A DNA stretch of 64,000 nt from Bacillota bacterium (GCA_023421675.1 JAEZTC010000010.1:62001-126000), one strand, 5' to 3'; positions 17,420-26,491 are shown, counted from the stretch's first letter. The notes: a model not told the origin generated them from the sequence alone. Program-made: numbers and translations.

Positions 17420-18805
17420 ATGGCTGAATTAACTATGGAAAAGCTTGTTGCATTAGCAAAAAATAGAGGATTTGTTTATCCTGGCTCAGATATTTACGGA
17501 GGACTTGCCAATGCATGGGATTACGGCCCGCTTGGAGTTGAATTGAAGAACAATATTAAAAGAGCATGGTGGAGGAAATTTGTACAGGAAAACCAGTACA
17601 ATGTAGGTGTAGACTGTGCTATATTGATGAATCCGCAGGTTTGGGTTGCGTCAGGCCATGTAGGCGGCTTCAGTGATCCGCTTATTGACTGCAAGGAATG
17701 TAAATCACGTCATAGGGCTGATAAGCTTATTGAGGACTGGAATAAGGAAAATAACATAGTAGTCCAGGTGGACGGATGGAAAAATGAACAGCTTATGGAA
17801 TACATAAGAGAAAAAGGTATTAATTGTCCTGAGTGCGGTTCTTCCAACTTTACAGACATAAGAAAGTTCAACCTTATGTTTAAGACTTTCCAGGGTGTTA
17901 CCGAGGATTCAAAGGCTGAAATATATTTAAGGCCAGAAACTGCACAAGGTATATTTGTTAATTTTAAGAATGTCCAAAGAACTACCAGAAGAAAAATTCC
18001 TTTTGGTATTGGACAAATAGGTAAGTCCTTTAGAAATGAAATTACACCAGGTAATTTTATATTCAGAATACGTGAATTTGAACAAATGGAGCTTGAATTC
18101 TTCTGTGAACCAGGAAAAGACCTTGAATGGTTTAAATACTGGAAGGATTTCTGCCACAACTGGCTGCTGAACCTTGGGTTAAAGGATGAAAACCTTAAGC
18201 TCCGTGACCACGAGAAAGAAGAACTTTCACATTACAGTAATGCTACTACAGATATTGAATATAAATTTCCATTCGGATGGGGAGAACTCTGGGGTATAGC
18301 AGACAGAACAGATTTTGACCTGAAACAGCACATGGAACACTCAAAAGACGATTTATCATATTTTGATCCGGTAACCAATGAGAAGTATGTTCCTTATTGT
18401 ATAGAACCTTCGCTTGGTGCAGACAGAGTAACGCTTGCGTTCCTATGTAACGCTTATGAAGAGGAAACAGTTGCAGAAGGTGATGTAAGGGTAGTGCTTC
18501 ATTTGCATCCTGCAATTGCTCCTGTTAAAATAGCAATACTTCCGCTTTCTAAAAAGCTTGGTGACGATGCTGCCAAGGTATACGAAAAGCTTATAAAGAA
18601 ATATACCTGCGAATTCGATGAGACGGGAAGCATAGGAAAGCGCTACAGAAGACAGGACGAAATAGGAACACCATACTGCATAACCTTTGACTTTGATTCT
18701 CTTGAAGACCAGAGTGTAACAATAAGGGACAGAGATACAATGCAGCAGGTAAGAATTAAAATAGATGAACTTGATACGTATTTTGAAAACAAATTTGATT
18801 TTTAA
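17420..18805 (+). CDS. glyQS: Glycyl-tRNA synthetase (dimeric, eukaryote/archaea-type)
   Basis: 461 aa. Class II synthetase of the single-chain type. Motif 2 lies in [29 protein letters not shown] and motif 3 in [13 protein letters not shown]. Two CxxC sites ([11 protein letters not shown] and CPECGSSNF) suggest zinc in the insertion domain. The C-terminal anticodon-binding domain follows ([13 protein letters not shown]). It charges tRNA-Gly. Its ATG abuts the coaBC stop with AGGAGGAG inside coaBC, so there is no room for a T-box leader. Confidence 0.97.
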   Translation: MAELTMEKLVALAKNRGFVYPGSDIYGGLANAWDYGPLGVELKNNIKRAWWRKFVQENQYNVGVDCAILMNPQVWVASGHVGGFSDPLIDCKECKSRHRADKLIEDWNKENNIVVQVDGWKNEQLMEYIREKGINCPECGSSNFTDIRKFNLMFKTFQGVTEDSKAEIYLRPETAQGIFVNFKNVQRTTRRKIPFGIGQIGKSFRNEITPGNFIFRIREFEQMELEFFCEPGKDLEWFKYWKDFCHNWLLNLGLKDENLKLRDHEKEELSHYSNATTDIEYKFPFGWGELWGIADRTDFDLKQHMEHSKDDLSYFDPVTNEKYVPYCIEPSLGADRVTLAFLCNAYEEETVAEGDVRVVLHLHPAIAPVKIAILPLSKKLGDDAAKVYEKLIKKYTCEFDETGSIGKRYRRQDEIGTPYCITFDFDSLEDQSVTIRDRDTMQQVRIKIDELDTYFENKFDF

Positions 18806-18813
18806 GAAGTTAA

Positions 18814-18842
18814 AAGGTCAGGCATAAAGCCTGGCCTTTTTT
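18814..18842 (+). terminator. Intrinsic terminator after glyQS
   Basis: Stem AAGGTCAGGC / GCCTGGCCTT (one G-U pair), loop ATAAA, followed by a T run. It ends the yicC-glyQS cluster. Confidence 0.9.
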
Positions 18843-19031
18843 AATCCTTAAGTATAAAAATATCACTTGAGGTAATTATAATAGAGCATATTTTAAAGAT
18901 AAACATTTAAAGTATGCGAAAGTCTATATTTTTTCCAATTTAATGACTATAAATAATATAAAATGGAAAGTAATAATATGTTAATAATTAATAAAAATAT
19001 AGCAAAAAACTAGTGAAAATCTTACAAAGTA

Positions 19032-19040
19032 TGTTATAAT
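19032..19040 (+). promoter_or_regulatory. Extended -10 promoter of ppdK with a long leader
   Basis: TGTTATAAT in an otherwise AT-rich 400-base gap (18843-19249). The predicted start near 19047 gives a leader of about 200 bases. I recognise no known riboswitch in it. Confidence 0.55.
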
Positions 19041-19121
19041 ATTAAGGATTGTGAGAGCAATGGATTTAGATACATTTCCTGGTTTTTTTTACAACGGCTA
19101 TGATTGATTATAGATGTGTTA

Positions 19122-19181
19122 TTGTAAGAATTTATGATGTTAAATGTTCTATAAACATCACAATGAATCTTGCTTTTACAA
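19122..19181 (+). other. Imperfect long stem-loop in the ppdK leader
   Basis: TTGTAA (19123-19128) and an inner GATGTT (19136-19141) can pair with TTTACAA (19175-19181) and AACATC (19154-19159). It may be a regulatory or stabilising structure; it does not resemble a terminator because no T run follows. Confidence 0.35.
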
Positions 19182-19249
19182 TTACATATCTGTAACTTCC
19201 ATACACATTTATTCCTTAAAATTTAAATAAGTAATAGGAGGTTTTCCAA

Positions 19250-21892
19250 ATGACAAAGTACGTTTATCTGTTTAAGGAAGGCAACGCTTCAATGAAAAAC
19301 CTGCTTGGCGGTAAGGGCGCAAACCTTGCAGAAATGACAGGTTTAGGCCTTCCGGTTCCGAGAGGATTCACTGTATCAACAGAAGCCTGCACAAGGTATT
19401 ATAGTGATGGAAAGACAATTTCTAAAGAAATTGAAGACCAGATTTATGATGCACTTGCTAAGACTGAAGCTACCGTAGGAAAGAAATTTGGTGATCCCGA
19501 AAACCCATTTCTTGTTTCAGTACGTTCAGGTGCAAGAGCTTCAATGCCAGGCATGATGGACACAATACTTAATCTTGGATTGAACGATGTTGTTGTTGAT
19601 GGACTTGCAAAGCTTACAAACAATGAAAGGTTTGCATATGACAGCTACAGAAGATTCATTCAGATGTTCAGTGATGTAGTTATGGAAGTTGAAAAACCTA
19701 AGTTTGAGAAAATCCTTGATGCAGTGAAAGAAGAGAACGGTGCAAAATTTGATACCGACTTAACTGCTGCTAACTTAAAGGAAGTTGTTAAGAGATACCT
19801 GGAAATGTACAAGAAGGAAAAAGGTGCTGAATTCCCTCAGGATCCAAAGGCTCAGCTGATGGAAGCTGTAAAGGCTGTTTTCCGTTCGTGGGACAACCCT
19901 CGTGCAAACGTTTACAGAAGACTCAATGATATTCCAAGCGATTGGGGTACTGCAGTAAACGTCCAGGAGATGGTTTACGGCAATATGGGTAATGATTCAG
20001 GAACCGGTGTTGCATTTACCAGAAATCCATCAACAGGTGAAAAGAAATTATACGGTGAATTCCTGATGAATGCGCAGGGAGAAGACGTTGTTGCAGGTAT
20101 CAGAACACCTCAGTCAATAGACCAGTTAAAGGATGTTATGCCGGCAGTATACGACCAGTTTGCAAATATTGCACAGACGCTGGAAAATCACTACAGAGAT
20201 ATGCAGGACATGGAGTTTACAATTGAAAAAGGCAAACTCTTTATGCTACAGACCAGAAACGGTAAAAGAACTGCTACTGCAGCATTAAAGATTGCAGTTG
20301 ATCTTGTAAGCGAAGGTATGGCTTCCAAGGAAGAAGCTGTTATGAAGGTTGATCCCAAACAGCTTGATGCACTTCTCCATCCGAATTTCGAACCTAAAGC
20401 ATTAAAAGCTGCAACTCCTATCGCGAAGGGTCTTCCGGCATCACCTGGAGCTGCAACAGGAAGAGTATTCTTCTACGCTGATGATGCTGTTGAAGCTGCA
20501 AAAGGCGGGGAAAAGAACATAGTGCTTGTAAGGCTTGAAACTTCACCTGAGGATATTGAAGGTATGCATGTTTCAAAGGGTATACTTACAGGCCGCGGTG
20601 GTATGACATCTCACGCAGCAGTTGTTGCCCGTGGTATGGGTACTTGCTGTGTTGCAGGCTGTAGTGAAGTTAAAATAAATGAAGAAGAGAAATATTTCAT
20701 AGATAAGAACGGCAAGAAGTACGTTGAAGGAGATTGGATATCCCTCGACGGTTCTACAGGTAATGTTTACGGTGAAAAGCTACCTACAATTGCTCCTGAA
20801 ATGACAGGAGATTTCGGAACCCTTATGGGATGGGCTGATGAACTCAGAACATTAAAGGTAAGAACTAATGCGGATACTCCAAAGGATGCTGAACAGGCAA
20901 TGAAATTCGGTGCAGAAGGTATAGGCCTCTGCCGTACAGAGCACATGTTCTTCGAGCCTGACAGAATTCCTGCAATGAGAGAAATGATAGTTGCAAGAAC
21001 TGAAGAACAGAGAAGGAAAGCTCTCGATAAGCTGCTTCCAATGCAGAGAAGCGACTTTGAAGGCCTCTTCACAGCTATGAAAGGCTTCCCTGTAACCATC
21101 AGGTTCCTGGATCCTCCGCTTCATGAATTCCTCCCACAGGAGAATGACGATATAGCTGCTCTTGCAAAAGAAATGGGAATGACATTTGATGATCTCAAAG
21201 GAATAGTTGCAGACCTGCACGAGTTTAACCCAATGATGGGTCACAGGGGCTGCCGTCTTGCAGTTACCTACCCTGAAATTGCAGAAATGCAGACAAGAGC
21301 TGTTATAGAAGCTGCTATTAATGTTAACAAAAAGGGTATGAGTATTATTCCTGAAATAATGATTCCTTTGGTTGGAGAAATTAAGGAATTAAAATTCGTT
21401 AAGGATGTTGTAGTAAAGACAGCTGATGAAGTAATCAAGAATGCTGGTGTTGACCTTAAATACAAGGTTGGTACAATGATAGAAATACCAAGAGCTGCAA
21501 TTACTGCTGACGAAATTGCGAAGGAAGCTGAGTTCTTCTCATTTGGTACAAACGACCTTACCCAGATGACCTTTGGCTTCAGCCGTGATGATGCTGGTAA
21601 GTTCCTTGATGAATACTACAACAAGAAGATATATGAATCAGATCCATTTGCAAGACTTGACCAGACAGGTGTCGGTAAACTTGTTAAGATGGCTGCAGAG
21701 CTTGGTAAGAAAACAAGACCTGATATCAAACTTGGTATTTGCGGAGAACACGGCGGAGATCCTTCATCCATAGAATTCTGTCATAAGGCAGGACTTAACT
21801 ATGTATCATGTTCACCTTTCCGTGTCCCGATAGCAAGACTTGCTGCTGCACATGCTGCAATCAAGAAAGAGGGAGACCTCGGACAGAAGTAA
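19250..21892 (+). CDS. ppdK: Pyruvate, phosphate dikinase
   Basis: 880 aa, normal length. The N-terminal ATP-grasp domain has GGKGANLAEM, SVRSGARASMPGMMDTILNLG and MLQTRNGKRT. The phosphohistidine domain has the catalytic His in GRGGMTSHAAVVARGMG. The C-terminal TIM-barrel domain has GIGLCRTEHMF and the catalytic Cys in GICGEHGGDPSS. It interconverts pyruvate + ATP + Pi and phosphoenolpyruvate + AMP + PPi; in cluster III clostridia it is a main glycolytic step. The ATG follows AGGAGG. It is monocistronic with a strong terminator. Confidence 0.98.
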   Translation: MTKYVYLFKEGNASMKNLLGGKGANLAEMTGLGLPVPRGFTVSTEACTRYYSDGKTISKEIEDQIYDALAKTEATVGKKFGDPENPFLVSVRSGARASMPGMMDTILNLGLNDVVVDGLAKLTNNERFAYDSYRRFIQMFSDVVMEVEKPKFEKILDAVKEENGAKFDTDLTAANLKEVVKRYLEMYKKEKGAEFPQDPKAQLMEAVKAVFRSWDNPRANVYRRLNDIPSDWGTAVNVQEMVYGNMGNDSGTGVAFTRNPSTGEKKLYGEFLMNAQGEDVVAGIRTPQSIDQLKDVMPAVYDQFANIAQTLENHYRDMQDMEFTIEKGKLFMLQTRNGKRTATAALKIAVDLVSEGMASKEEAVMKVDPKQLDALLHPNFEPKALKAATPIAKGLPASPGAATGRVFFYADDAVEAAKGGEKNIVLVRLETSPEDIEGMHVSKGILTGRGGMTSHAAVVARGMGTCCVAGCSEVKINEEEKYFIDKNGKKYVEGDWISLDGSTGNVYGEKLPTIAPEMTGDFGTLMGWADELRTLKVRTNADTPKDAEQAMKFGAEGIGLCRTEHMFFEPDRIPAMREMIVARTEEQRRKALDKLLPMQRSDFEGLFTAMKGFPVTIRFLDPPLHEFLPQENDDIAALAKEMGMTFDDLKGIVADLHEFNPMMGHRGCRLAVTYPEIAEMQTRAVIEAAINVNKKGMSIIPEIMIPLVGEIKELKFVKDVVVKTADEVIKNAGVDLKYKVGTMIEIPRAAITADEIAKEAEFFSFGTNDLTQMTFGFSRDDAGKFLDEYYNKKIYESDPFARLDQTGVGKLVKMAAELGKKTRPDIKLGICGEHGGDPSSIEFCHKAGLNYVSCSPFRVPIARLAAAHAAIKKEGDLGQK

Positions 21893-21910
21893 AATTTCTT
21901 TGTCATAACC

Positions 21911-21950
21911 AAAAGAGCAAAGGGGTTTTTAACCACTTTGCTCTTTTTTT
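21911..21950 (+). terminator. Intrinsic terminator after ppdK
   Basis: A long stem AAAGAGCAAAG / CTTTGCTCTTT with an inner GGTT/AACC extension and a run of seven T. Confidence 0.9.
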
Positions 21951-22129
21951 ATATTGCTCTCAACCCTACCCTATACTAGTCAACATCCTTAAATATACGT
22001 TATGTTAATATGTTATATCTTTATTTCCAGCCAAGAGAAATTTGTTTTCTCAAGACTAACATATGAGACATAAATTAATAATGTTACGAATAGATTTTAA
22101 GTATGCAAAATTGTTTTTCCTAACGGGAT

Positions 22130-22639
22130 GTGTTATTGATGCAGAATAATGATTTTCATACAGTTCGTGGCTATCAACTTTTGAACCAGGAAGAGAAGCT
22201 TCTAACTCCGGCAATGGAGGATTACCTTGAGATGATATATAGGAACATCCGGGATGAGGGGTATATGCGAATCAATACTTTGTCGGAGATGCTAAATGTA
22301 AAGCCATCATCGGCTACAAAAATGGTTCAGAAGCTAACAGAACTAAAACTTTTAGATTACAAGAAATATGGTATAATTTTTCTGACTGAGAGCGGTAAAA
22401 AAGTAGGTACATTTTTACTGGACAGGCATAATACAATTGAAAAATTTTTGAGGACCCTTGGGATAAGTGATGATCTATTGGTTGAAACAGAATTGATTGA
22501 GCATAACATAAGTGCCAATACTTTAAAAAGAATTAGGCAGTTAAACTGTTTTTTTGAAATGTATCCTGAGATCGTAAAAAACTTTGAATCTTTTATTACA
22601 GGAGAGCATTCCAATGACTATAAAAACAAATTAGAATAA
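22130..22639 (+). CDS. MntR-like metalloregulator (DtxR family)
   Basis: 169 aa from GTG 22130 (166 aa if ATG 22139 is used). The winged-helix segment MEDYLEMIYRNIRDEGYMRI and PSSATKMVQKL resembles Bacillus MntR strongly, with a ~25-residue N-terminal extension. The MntR metal ligands have counterparts: Asp and Glu in MEDYLE, His in DRHNTIEKFL, and Glu, Glu, His in TELIEH. It should bind DNA when loaded with Mn(II) and repress metal uptake. No SH3-like third domain is present, as in MntR. No Mn transporter gene or obvious palindromic operator is nearby, so its targets lie elsewhere. Confidence 0.85.
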   Translation: MLLMQNNDFHTVRGYQLLNQEEKLLTPAMEDYLEMIYRNIRDEGYMRINTLSEMLNVKPSSATKMVQKLTELKLLDYKKYGIIFLTESGKKVGTFLLDRHNTIEKFLRTLGISDDLLVETELIEHNISANTLKRIRQLNCFFEMYPEIVKNFESFITGEHSNDYKNKLE

Positions 22640-22669
22640 GTAAAATACAAAAAATAAATTTGTTCCTTC

Positions 22670-22708
22670 AAGAGAAGCTATCTGTAACAGCTTCTCTTTG
22701 TGCTTTTT
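22670..22708 (+). terminator. Intrinsic terminator after the MntR-like gene
   Basis: Stem AAGAGAAGCT / AGCTTCTCTT with a 9-nt loop, then TGTGCTTTTT. Confidence 0.78.
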
Positions 22709-22733
22709 ATCAGCATTGCCAGGCAGTTAAGTA

Positions 22734-22742
22734 TGTTATAAT
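22734..22742 (+). promoter_or_regulatory. Extended -10 promoter of the LysE-type gene
   Basis: TGTTATAAT, about 38 bases before the start codon; the best -35 candidate is TTGCCA (22716-22721, 15-bp spacing). Confidence 0.55.
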
Positions 22743-22779
22743 AATGGAGAAATAATTACTTGGATATTGAGGTTTTCAG

Positions 22780-23412
22780 ATGTTATCAATCTTTATCAAC
22801 TCGTTACTTATAGGCTATTCAGGAGCATTAATGCCAGGGCCTATGCTTACCTACACAATACAAAAAAGTATGAGGCATGGAATTAAGTCCGGGCTTTTTC
22901 TTTCCATAGGTCATGCATTGTTGGAACTTGTCTTAGTTGTGCTGCTTTTTATAGGTTTAGGGGAATTTCTTGAAAAAGAAATTATAAAAGCTGTAATTGG
23001 TCTAATAGGTGGCTTAGTATTAGGATTTCTTGGATTTGGAATGATAAGGGATGTCTATTTAGGGAAAGTGTCTTTTAACGACAATATGGAACGAGGCAAC
23101 GGTAATGCTTTTGTTGCAGGCATTGTCTTAAGTTCCACTAATCCATATTTCCTTGTATGGTGGTCTGCAGTCGGCCTTGCCCTTATTATGAGCTCTTACA
23201 ACTCTTTTGGTATTGCTGGAATAATTGCTTTTTACTGTGGACATATACTAGCCGATATTTCATGGTTTACCTTTGTAGCTGTATTAATAAGCAAGACAAG
23301 CCATCTTCTAAATATGAAAATTTATAGAGTGCTAATAATAGCTTTAGCTTTATGTCTAATAGGCTTTGGAGTCAAATTTCTATTAGGGAGTGTACACTAT
23401 ATTTTGTGGTAA
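22780..23412 (+). CDS. LysE/RhtB-family exporter
   Basis: 210 aa, about six membrane helices. The N-terminus LLIGYSGALMPGPMLTYTI matches the LysE family signature (SPGP-type loop), followed by SGLFLSIGHALLELVLV. Families of this type export amino acids or related small molecules; a few relatives of the superfamily handle metals. Its position behind an MntR-like gene is not strong evidence for metal export because a terminator and a separate promoter lie between them. Substrate unknown. The start ATG follows GAGG. Confidence 0.82.
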   Translation: MLSIFINSLLIGYSGALMPGPMLTYTIQKSMRHGIKSGLFLSIGHALLELVLVVLLFIGLGEFLEKEIIKAVIGLIGGLVLGFLGFGMIRDVYLGKVSFNDNMERGNGNAFVAGIVLSSTNPYFLVWWSAVGLALIMSSYNSFGIAGIIAFYCGHILADISWFTFVAVLISKTSHLLNMKIYRVLIIALALCLIGFGVKFLLGSVHYILW

Positions 23413-23480
23413 AATTATGCTCTGCATTTATAAAAAATTGCAATTATGTATCATAAATTGCTAACTTTTAACGTCATATA

Positions 23481-23509
23481 TTGACGAAAATACGCTCATA
23501 TGATAGAAT
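23481..23509 (+). promoter_or_regulatory. Sigma-A promoter of the 140-aa membrane protein gene
   Basis: TTGACG (23481-23486), 17-bp spacer, TAGAAT (23504-23509) with an extended -10 TG. The -35 is the right half of a perfect 5-bp inverted repeat, CGTCA-TATAT-TGACG (23472-23486), a possible operator. Confidence 0.65.
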
Positions 23510-23551
23510 ACCGCCAGTTACAAAACAAAATATTCCACAGGGGGTTAAAAA

Positions 23552-23974
23552 ATGAAAAAGGCAGTTGTTATTCTAGTAATAATTGGTGCACTTGCATCAC
23601 TGGTTGTTGGAATTCTTAGATTGAGTGATTACAATGAAAACATTGATGTAATTAATCAATTGCAAGAACAGGTTGATAGTAAAGATGAAACTGGTATTGC
23701 AAGTTCATTAATGGATGGAATCACTGATTTTACAGATGGCTACAGAAACTCCGCTTATGCATTAATTGCGGCTGCAGTTATTTCTCTTGGGGCTTTATTG
23801 TTAATGAAAAAGTTAGGAAAAACTATAGTTGCGCTTGCACTTTTAGTTGCAGGTATTGTTCCAGGGATATTTAATACAGGAGCTTTCGTAGGCTGTGCAA
23901 TTCTTGCTGTTGCAGGTATTCTTTGTTTCCTCATTAAATCAGACGGCAAGTCGGTTAATCAGGCAGTAGCTTAA
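23552..23974 (+). CDS. Integral membrane protein, about four helices (140 aa), unrecognised
   Basis: One N-terminal helix (~4-22) is followed by a ~45-residue acidic/polar loop (SDYNENIDVINQLQEQVDSK) probably outside the cell, then three helices (~70-130) rich in Val, Ala and Gly, ending in a short basic tail. Start ATG after GGGGG. It has its own promoter and terminator, so it is monocistronic. I cannot assign a function; the layout resembles small bacterial stress or envelope proteins. Confidence 0.72.
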   Translation: MKKAVVILVIIGALASLVVGILRLSDYNENIDVINQLQEQVDSKDETGIASSLMDGITDFTDGYRNSAYALIAAAVISLGALLLMKKLGKTIVALALLVAGIVPGIFNTGAFVGCAILAVAGILCFLIKSDGKSVNQAVA

Positions 23975-23997
23975 TAAAAATTTTATTACTTAATAAA

Positions 23998-24033
23998 CAA
24001 AAGAACTTTGAGTTTTATCTCAAAGTTCTTTTT
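23998..24033 (+). terminator. Intrinsic terminator
   Basis: Perfect 12-bp stem AAGAACTTTGAG / CTCAAAGTTCTT, loop TTTTAT, followed by TTT. Confidence 0.9.
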
Positions 24034-24107
24034 GCTTTACCCGGGTTTCCAGACATAATCAAGTCATTTGATAAATGAAAAAATATATAGGATACTTATA
24101 ATTCACA

Positions 24108-24355
24108 CTAATTACTGGAAAGGTTATTTTTTATTACTACAACTTTTCTTTTACCATCCTTAAGATCATCTTTACTTACTGTATATATATCCTGTACAAC
24201 ATCTTTAGCCCCTATAATTTTAGCCATTTCATCCGTTATGGAATCCATTGAGTGTGAAGGAATAATTATTTGTGGATTAAGCTGCTCCATAATCTTAAAG
24301 GCCTTACCGTTTTCAAGGGAATAATCCGAATCGTCGTATACTAGAAGGTATTATA
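24108..24355 (-). pseudogene. Truncated copy of the metallo-beta-lactamase-fold lipoprotein gene (C-terminal part only)
   Basis: The frame encodes LVYDDSDYSLENGKAFKIMEQLNPQIIIPSHS and continues to DLKDGKRKVVVIKNNL. It is closely similar to the last ~80 residues of the intact gene at 24577-25446 (YSDYSLTNGYGFKLIEQL, then QIIIPSHS, then DLKDGKRKVIVIKDNL). Upstream of this segment the frame hits stop codons and joins sequence that matches the region upstream of the intact gene. The N-terminal ~70%, including the lipobox and the HxHxDH metal site, is gone, so it cannot make an active protein. Confidence 0.85.
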
Positions 24356-24393
24356 TTCAAATAAACAAATTTTTTATTTCGTTCCAATTTTGT

Positions 24394-24424
24394 ATAAAAA
24401 AAAGAAGGCTTTTTAGCCTCCTTT
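24394..24424 (-). terminator. Terminator in the decayed copy (duplicate of the ribU terminator)
   Basis: On the minus strand AAAGGAGGCT / AGCCTTCTTT with a four-A loop is followed by a T run. Its position between the ribU remnant and the lactamase-fold remnant matches that of the intact terminator at 25543-25569. Confidence 0.75.
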
Positions 24425-24440
24425 TGTAAAAAGTTGCTTA

Positions 24441-24521
24441 TTAGTTATATTTTATTTCACTGCCTGTTGCTCTTAAAAATGTTGCTAACGGTTTATAAAC
24501 ACATGTAACTATTACTGAACA
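24441..24521 (-). pseudogene. Remnant of a second ribU copy (C-terminal ~26 codons)
   Basis: Translates in frame to SVIVTCVYKPLATFLRATGS followed by EIKYN and a stop. The intact ribU at 25585 ends with SVIVASVYKPIAIFLRATGN and EIKYNH. No further ribU-like sequence is seen upstream. Together with the lactamase-fold fragment it shows that a ribU-plus-lipoprotein block was duplicated and then lost most of one copy. Confidence 0.85.
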
Positions 24522-24576
24522 TCGTTTTTTCTATATTAATTGTATCCTTATAATATTATAGGATGAAGGTATATTT

Positions 24577-25446
24577 TTACTTAGCAAGGTTATCTTTAAT
24601 TACTATAACTTTTCTTTTTCCATCCTTAAGATCATCTTTGCTAACTGAATAAATATCCTGCACAACCTCTTTTGCGCCTACTATTCTGGCAATTTCATCT
24701 GTTGTAGCATCTGATGAATGGGAAGGAATAATTATTTGTGGTTTGAGTTGTTCAATAAGCTTAAAGCCATAACCATTGGTGAGGGAGTAATCAGAATAAC
24801 TGTTATCAAATTGCATGATAGCTATATCAATTTTCCCCAAGGCTTTCATCTGCTCATCTGTAAGCTTTGTTTGTCCTATATCACCCATATGAGCTATTCT
24901 TAGTCCATCTACTTCAAAAACATATATAACATCATCGGGTGTATCCTTGTTAATTTGATCGCCCATGTGTGAAGCTGCTATACTTGAAACCTTAAAATCT
25001 TTTACTTCGAAGTTTTCTACCGTGTAATATGACTTCTTACATGTCGTATTTGAGTCTAAAATGTTATCATTATGATCAGGATGATTGTGAGTTGATGTAA
25101 TTATATCCGGTTGAAGTCCGAGCGGAACAAAATATGGGTCTGCAATAGCAACCGTACCGCTTTTTGATATAATCCCGTAACAGGTGTTAGTATAAGTAAT
25201 ATCTGTAGAAAGAGTTCTGATAATTGTTTTTCCTGTATCATTTTTAATTAAAGCACTGTTATCAACCTTTGTTGATGCAGGCGTAGATGTGGGCTGTGTT
25301 GTTGTGTTTGCTGTTATACCTGCTGATGTTTTAGTCGACGGAGTGCTGGAAGCATTTGAATCGGAACTTCCGCATCCTGTTAAGAAAAGCACCGGCAATG
25401 AAACAATAATCATAGCCGATAGAAGCAACTTGATACTCTTTTTCAT
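24577..25446 (-). CDS. Lipoprotein with metallo-beta-lactamase fold (UlaG/YtnP-like hydrolase)
   Basis: 289 aa from ATG 25446, which follows GGAGGG; an upstream in-frame start at 25506 would put 20 extra residues before the signal. A type II signal peptide with lipobox LTGC is followed by a Ser/Thr-rich linker (~25-65). The binuclear metal site is THNHPDHNDN (HxHxDH), with later ligands in IAASHMGDQ, AHMGDIG and IIPSHS. Proteins like this are Zn- or Mn-dependent hydrolases; this one would act outside the membrane. Substrate unknown. A truncated second copy sits just downstream. A terminator separates it from ribU. Confidence 0.85.
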   Translation of the reverse strand: MKKSIKLLLSAMIIVSLPVLFLTGCGSSDSNASSTPSTKTSAGITANTTTQPTSTPASTKVDNSALIKNDTGKTIIRTLSTDITYTNTCYGIISKSGTVAIADPYFVPLGLQPDIITSTHNHPDHNDNILDSNTTCKKSYYTVENFEVKDFKVSSIAASHMGDQINKDTPDDVIYVFEVDGLRIAHMGDIGQTKLTDEQMKALGKIDIAIMQFDNSYSDYSLTNGYGFKLIEQLKPQIIIPSHSSDATTDEIARIVGAKEVVQDIYSVSKDDLKDGKRKVIVIKDNLAK

Positions 25447-25542
25447 ATAACCCTCCATTAAAAATAAATATATATGATAGTATATATCTGGATGGATTAT
25501 AATCAAATAAACAAATTTATTATTTTGTATAAAATTTTGTAC

Positions 25543-25569
25543 AAAAAAAGAGGCGGTTTATTGCCTCTT
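25543..25569 (-). terminator. Intrinsic terminator after ribU
   Basis: On the minus strand AGAGGC / GCCTCT with an 8-nt loop, followed by TTTTTTT. Confidence 0.82.
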
Positions 25570-25584
25570 CATCGTTTTATACTG

Positions 25585-26148
25585 TTAATGATTATATTTT
25601 ATTTCATTACCTGTTGCTCTTAAAAATATGGCTATTGGTTTATATACGCTGGCCACTATTACAGAATTTATACCTGCCTTAGCAAGATTAAACGGTAAAA
25701 ATGCCGGTAAAATAAGCTTTATAACTGCATCTAAAGGCATCTTATATAAGACAGGATCAATAATCAGATTAAGTGGTATCATAATTGCAGTCATGCTTAA
25801 AGAACCCGCAACTAAAGCAATTATTGCACCTTTAAAATTATGCACTTTCTTATAAATCAAACCTGCAACGAATACTAAAGTACCAGTTGCTATTGCATGC
25901 ATCAAAAAGCCTACAAATCCACTGGAAGCACTTACTGTTATTGCTTGAATAAAGGATACCACAACTGTCATAAAAAGCCCGGCAACCGGACCAAACATAA
26001 AGGCACCGACAAGTATAGGTACATCGCTAGGCTCATATTCTAAAAATGTGGCTGTGGGAATAATGGGGAATCTTACAATAATCATTAGTATAATTGCCAA
26101 TGAACATAATACACCCATTTTAACCATTTTGTTAACTGAAAACCTCAT
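25585..26148 (-). CDS. ribU: Riboflavin transporter RibU (ECF transporter S component)
   Basis: 187 aa, about six membrane helices. The N-terminal half has FLEYEPSDVPILVGAFMFGP, a typical RibU signature, and the end KPIAIFLRATGNEIKYNH. RibU captures riboflavin and works with a shared EcfA/A'/T module, not in this window. The FMN riboswitch directly upstream supports the substrate. Start ATG 26148 after AAGGGG. The 3' end is duplicated as a remnant at 24441-24521. Confidence 0.95.
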   Translation of the reverse strand: MRFSVNKMVKMGVLCSLAIILMIIVRFPIIPTATFLEYEPSDVPILVGAFMFGPVAGLFMTVVVSFIQAITVSASSGFVGFLMHAIATGTLVFVAGLIYKKVHNFKGAIIALVAGSLSMTAIMIPLNLIIDPVLYKMPLDAVIKLILPAFLPFNLAKAGINSVIVASVYKPIAIFLRATGNEIKYNH

Positions 26149-26185
26149 TTAAAACACCCCTTAAATAATTTTATCTCCGGGGAAT

Positions 26186-26212
26186 AAAAAACCCCGGGAT
26201 ACAATCCCAGGG
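26186..26212 (-). terminator. Expression-platform terminator of the FMN riboswitch
   Basis: On the minus strand CCCTGGGAT / ATCCCGGGG with a 3-nt loop is followed by TTTTTTATT. It lies between the riboswitch aptamer and ribU, so FMN binding should favour termination. Confidence 0.88.
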
Positions 26213-26240
26213 AACCCATACACTTTATTTGTGCACGCAA

Positions 26241-26365
26241 TTCTTCTTTCATCCGGACTTTACCGTCGGCCCCGGAATCAAACCGGGTCTGCTTTTAAGC
26301 TCGCGGGCTAATGGCTTTGAACCATATTACCGCCGATAGGGAATTACACCCATCCCTGAAGATCG
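26241..26365 (-). ncRNA. FMN riboswitch (RFN element) controlling ribU
   Basis: The minus strand contains the RFN landmarks in order: GATCTTCAGGG, GTAATTCCCTATCGGCGGT, AGCCCGCGAGC, and CCGACGGTAAAGTCCGGATG followed by AAAGAAGAA. The two ends pair as helix P1 (ATCTTC/GAAGAA). It is followed by the terminator at 26186-26212, then ribU. Transcriptional repression by FMN is expected. Confidence 0.97.
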
Positions 26366-26451
26366 TACTGTTTATTTTTTAACAATATTATTATAGCACT
26401 TACTATATTTAGTTGCAAGATATATACGATATTTTTCGAAAACTTTACAAT

Positions 26452-26480
26452 AAAAAAGCGGTTCTCGAGAGAACCGCTTT
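26452..26480 (-). terminator. Intrinsic terminator after glnN
   Basis: Perfect 11-bp stem AAAGCGGTTCT / AGAACCGCTTT with a 4-nt loop, followed on the minus strand by a T run. Confidence 0.92.
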
Positions 26481-26491
26481 CAAATGTTGTA

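Noticed and set aside
17380..17420. T-box leader before glyQS
   Set aside because: The gene abuts coaBC; there is no space for a T-box and no specifier structure is seen.
22130..23412. MntR-like regulator and LysE-type exporter as a manganese efflux pair
   Set aside because: A terminator and an independent promoter separate them and no shared operator is visible; adjacency alone is not enough.
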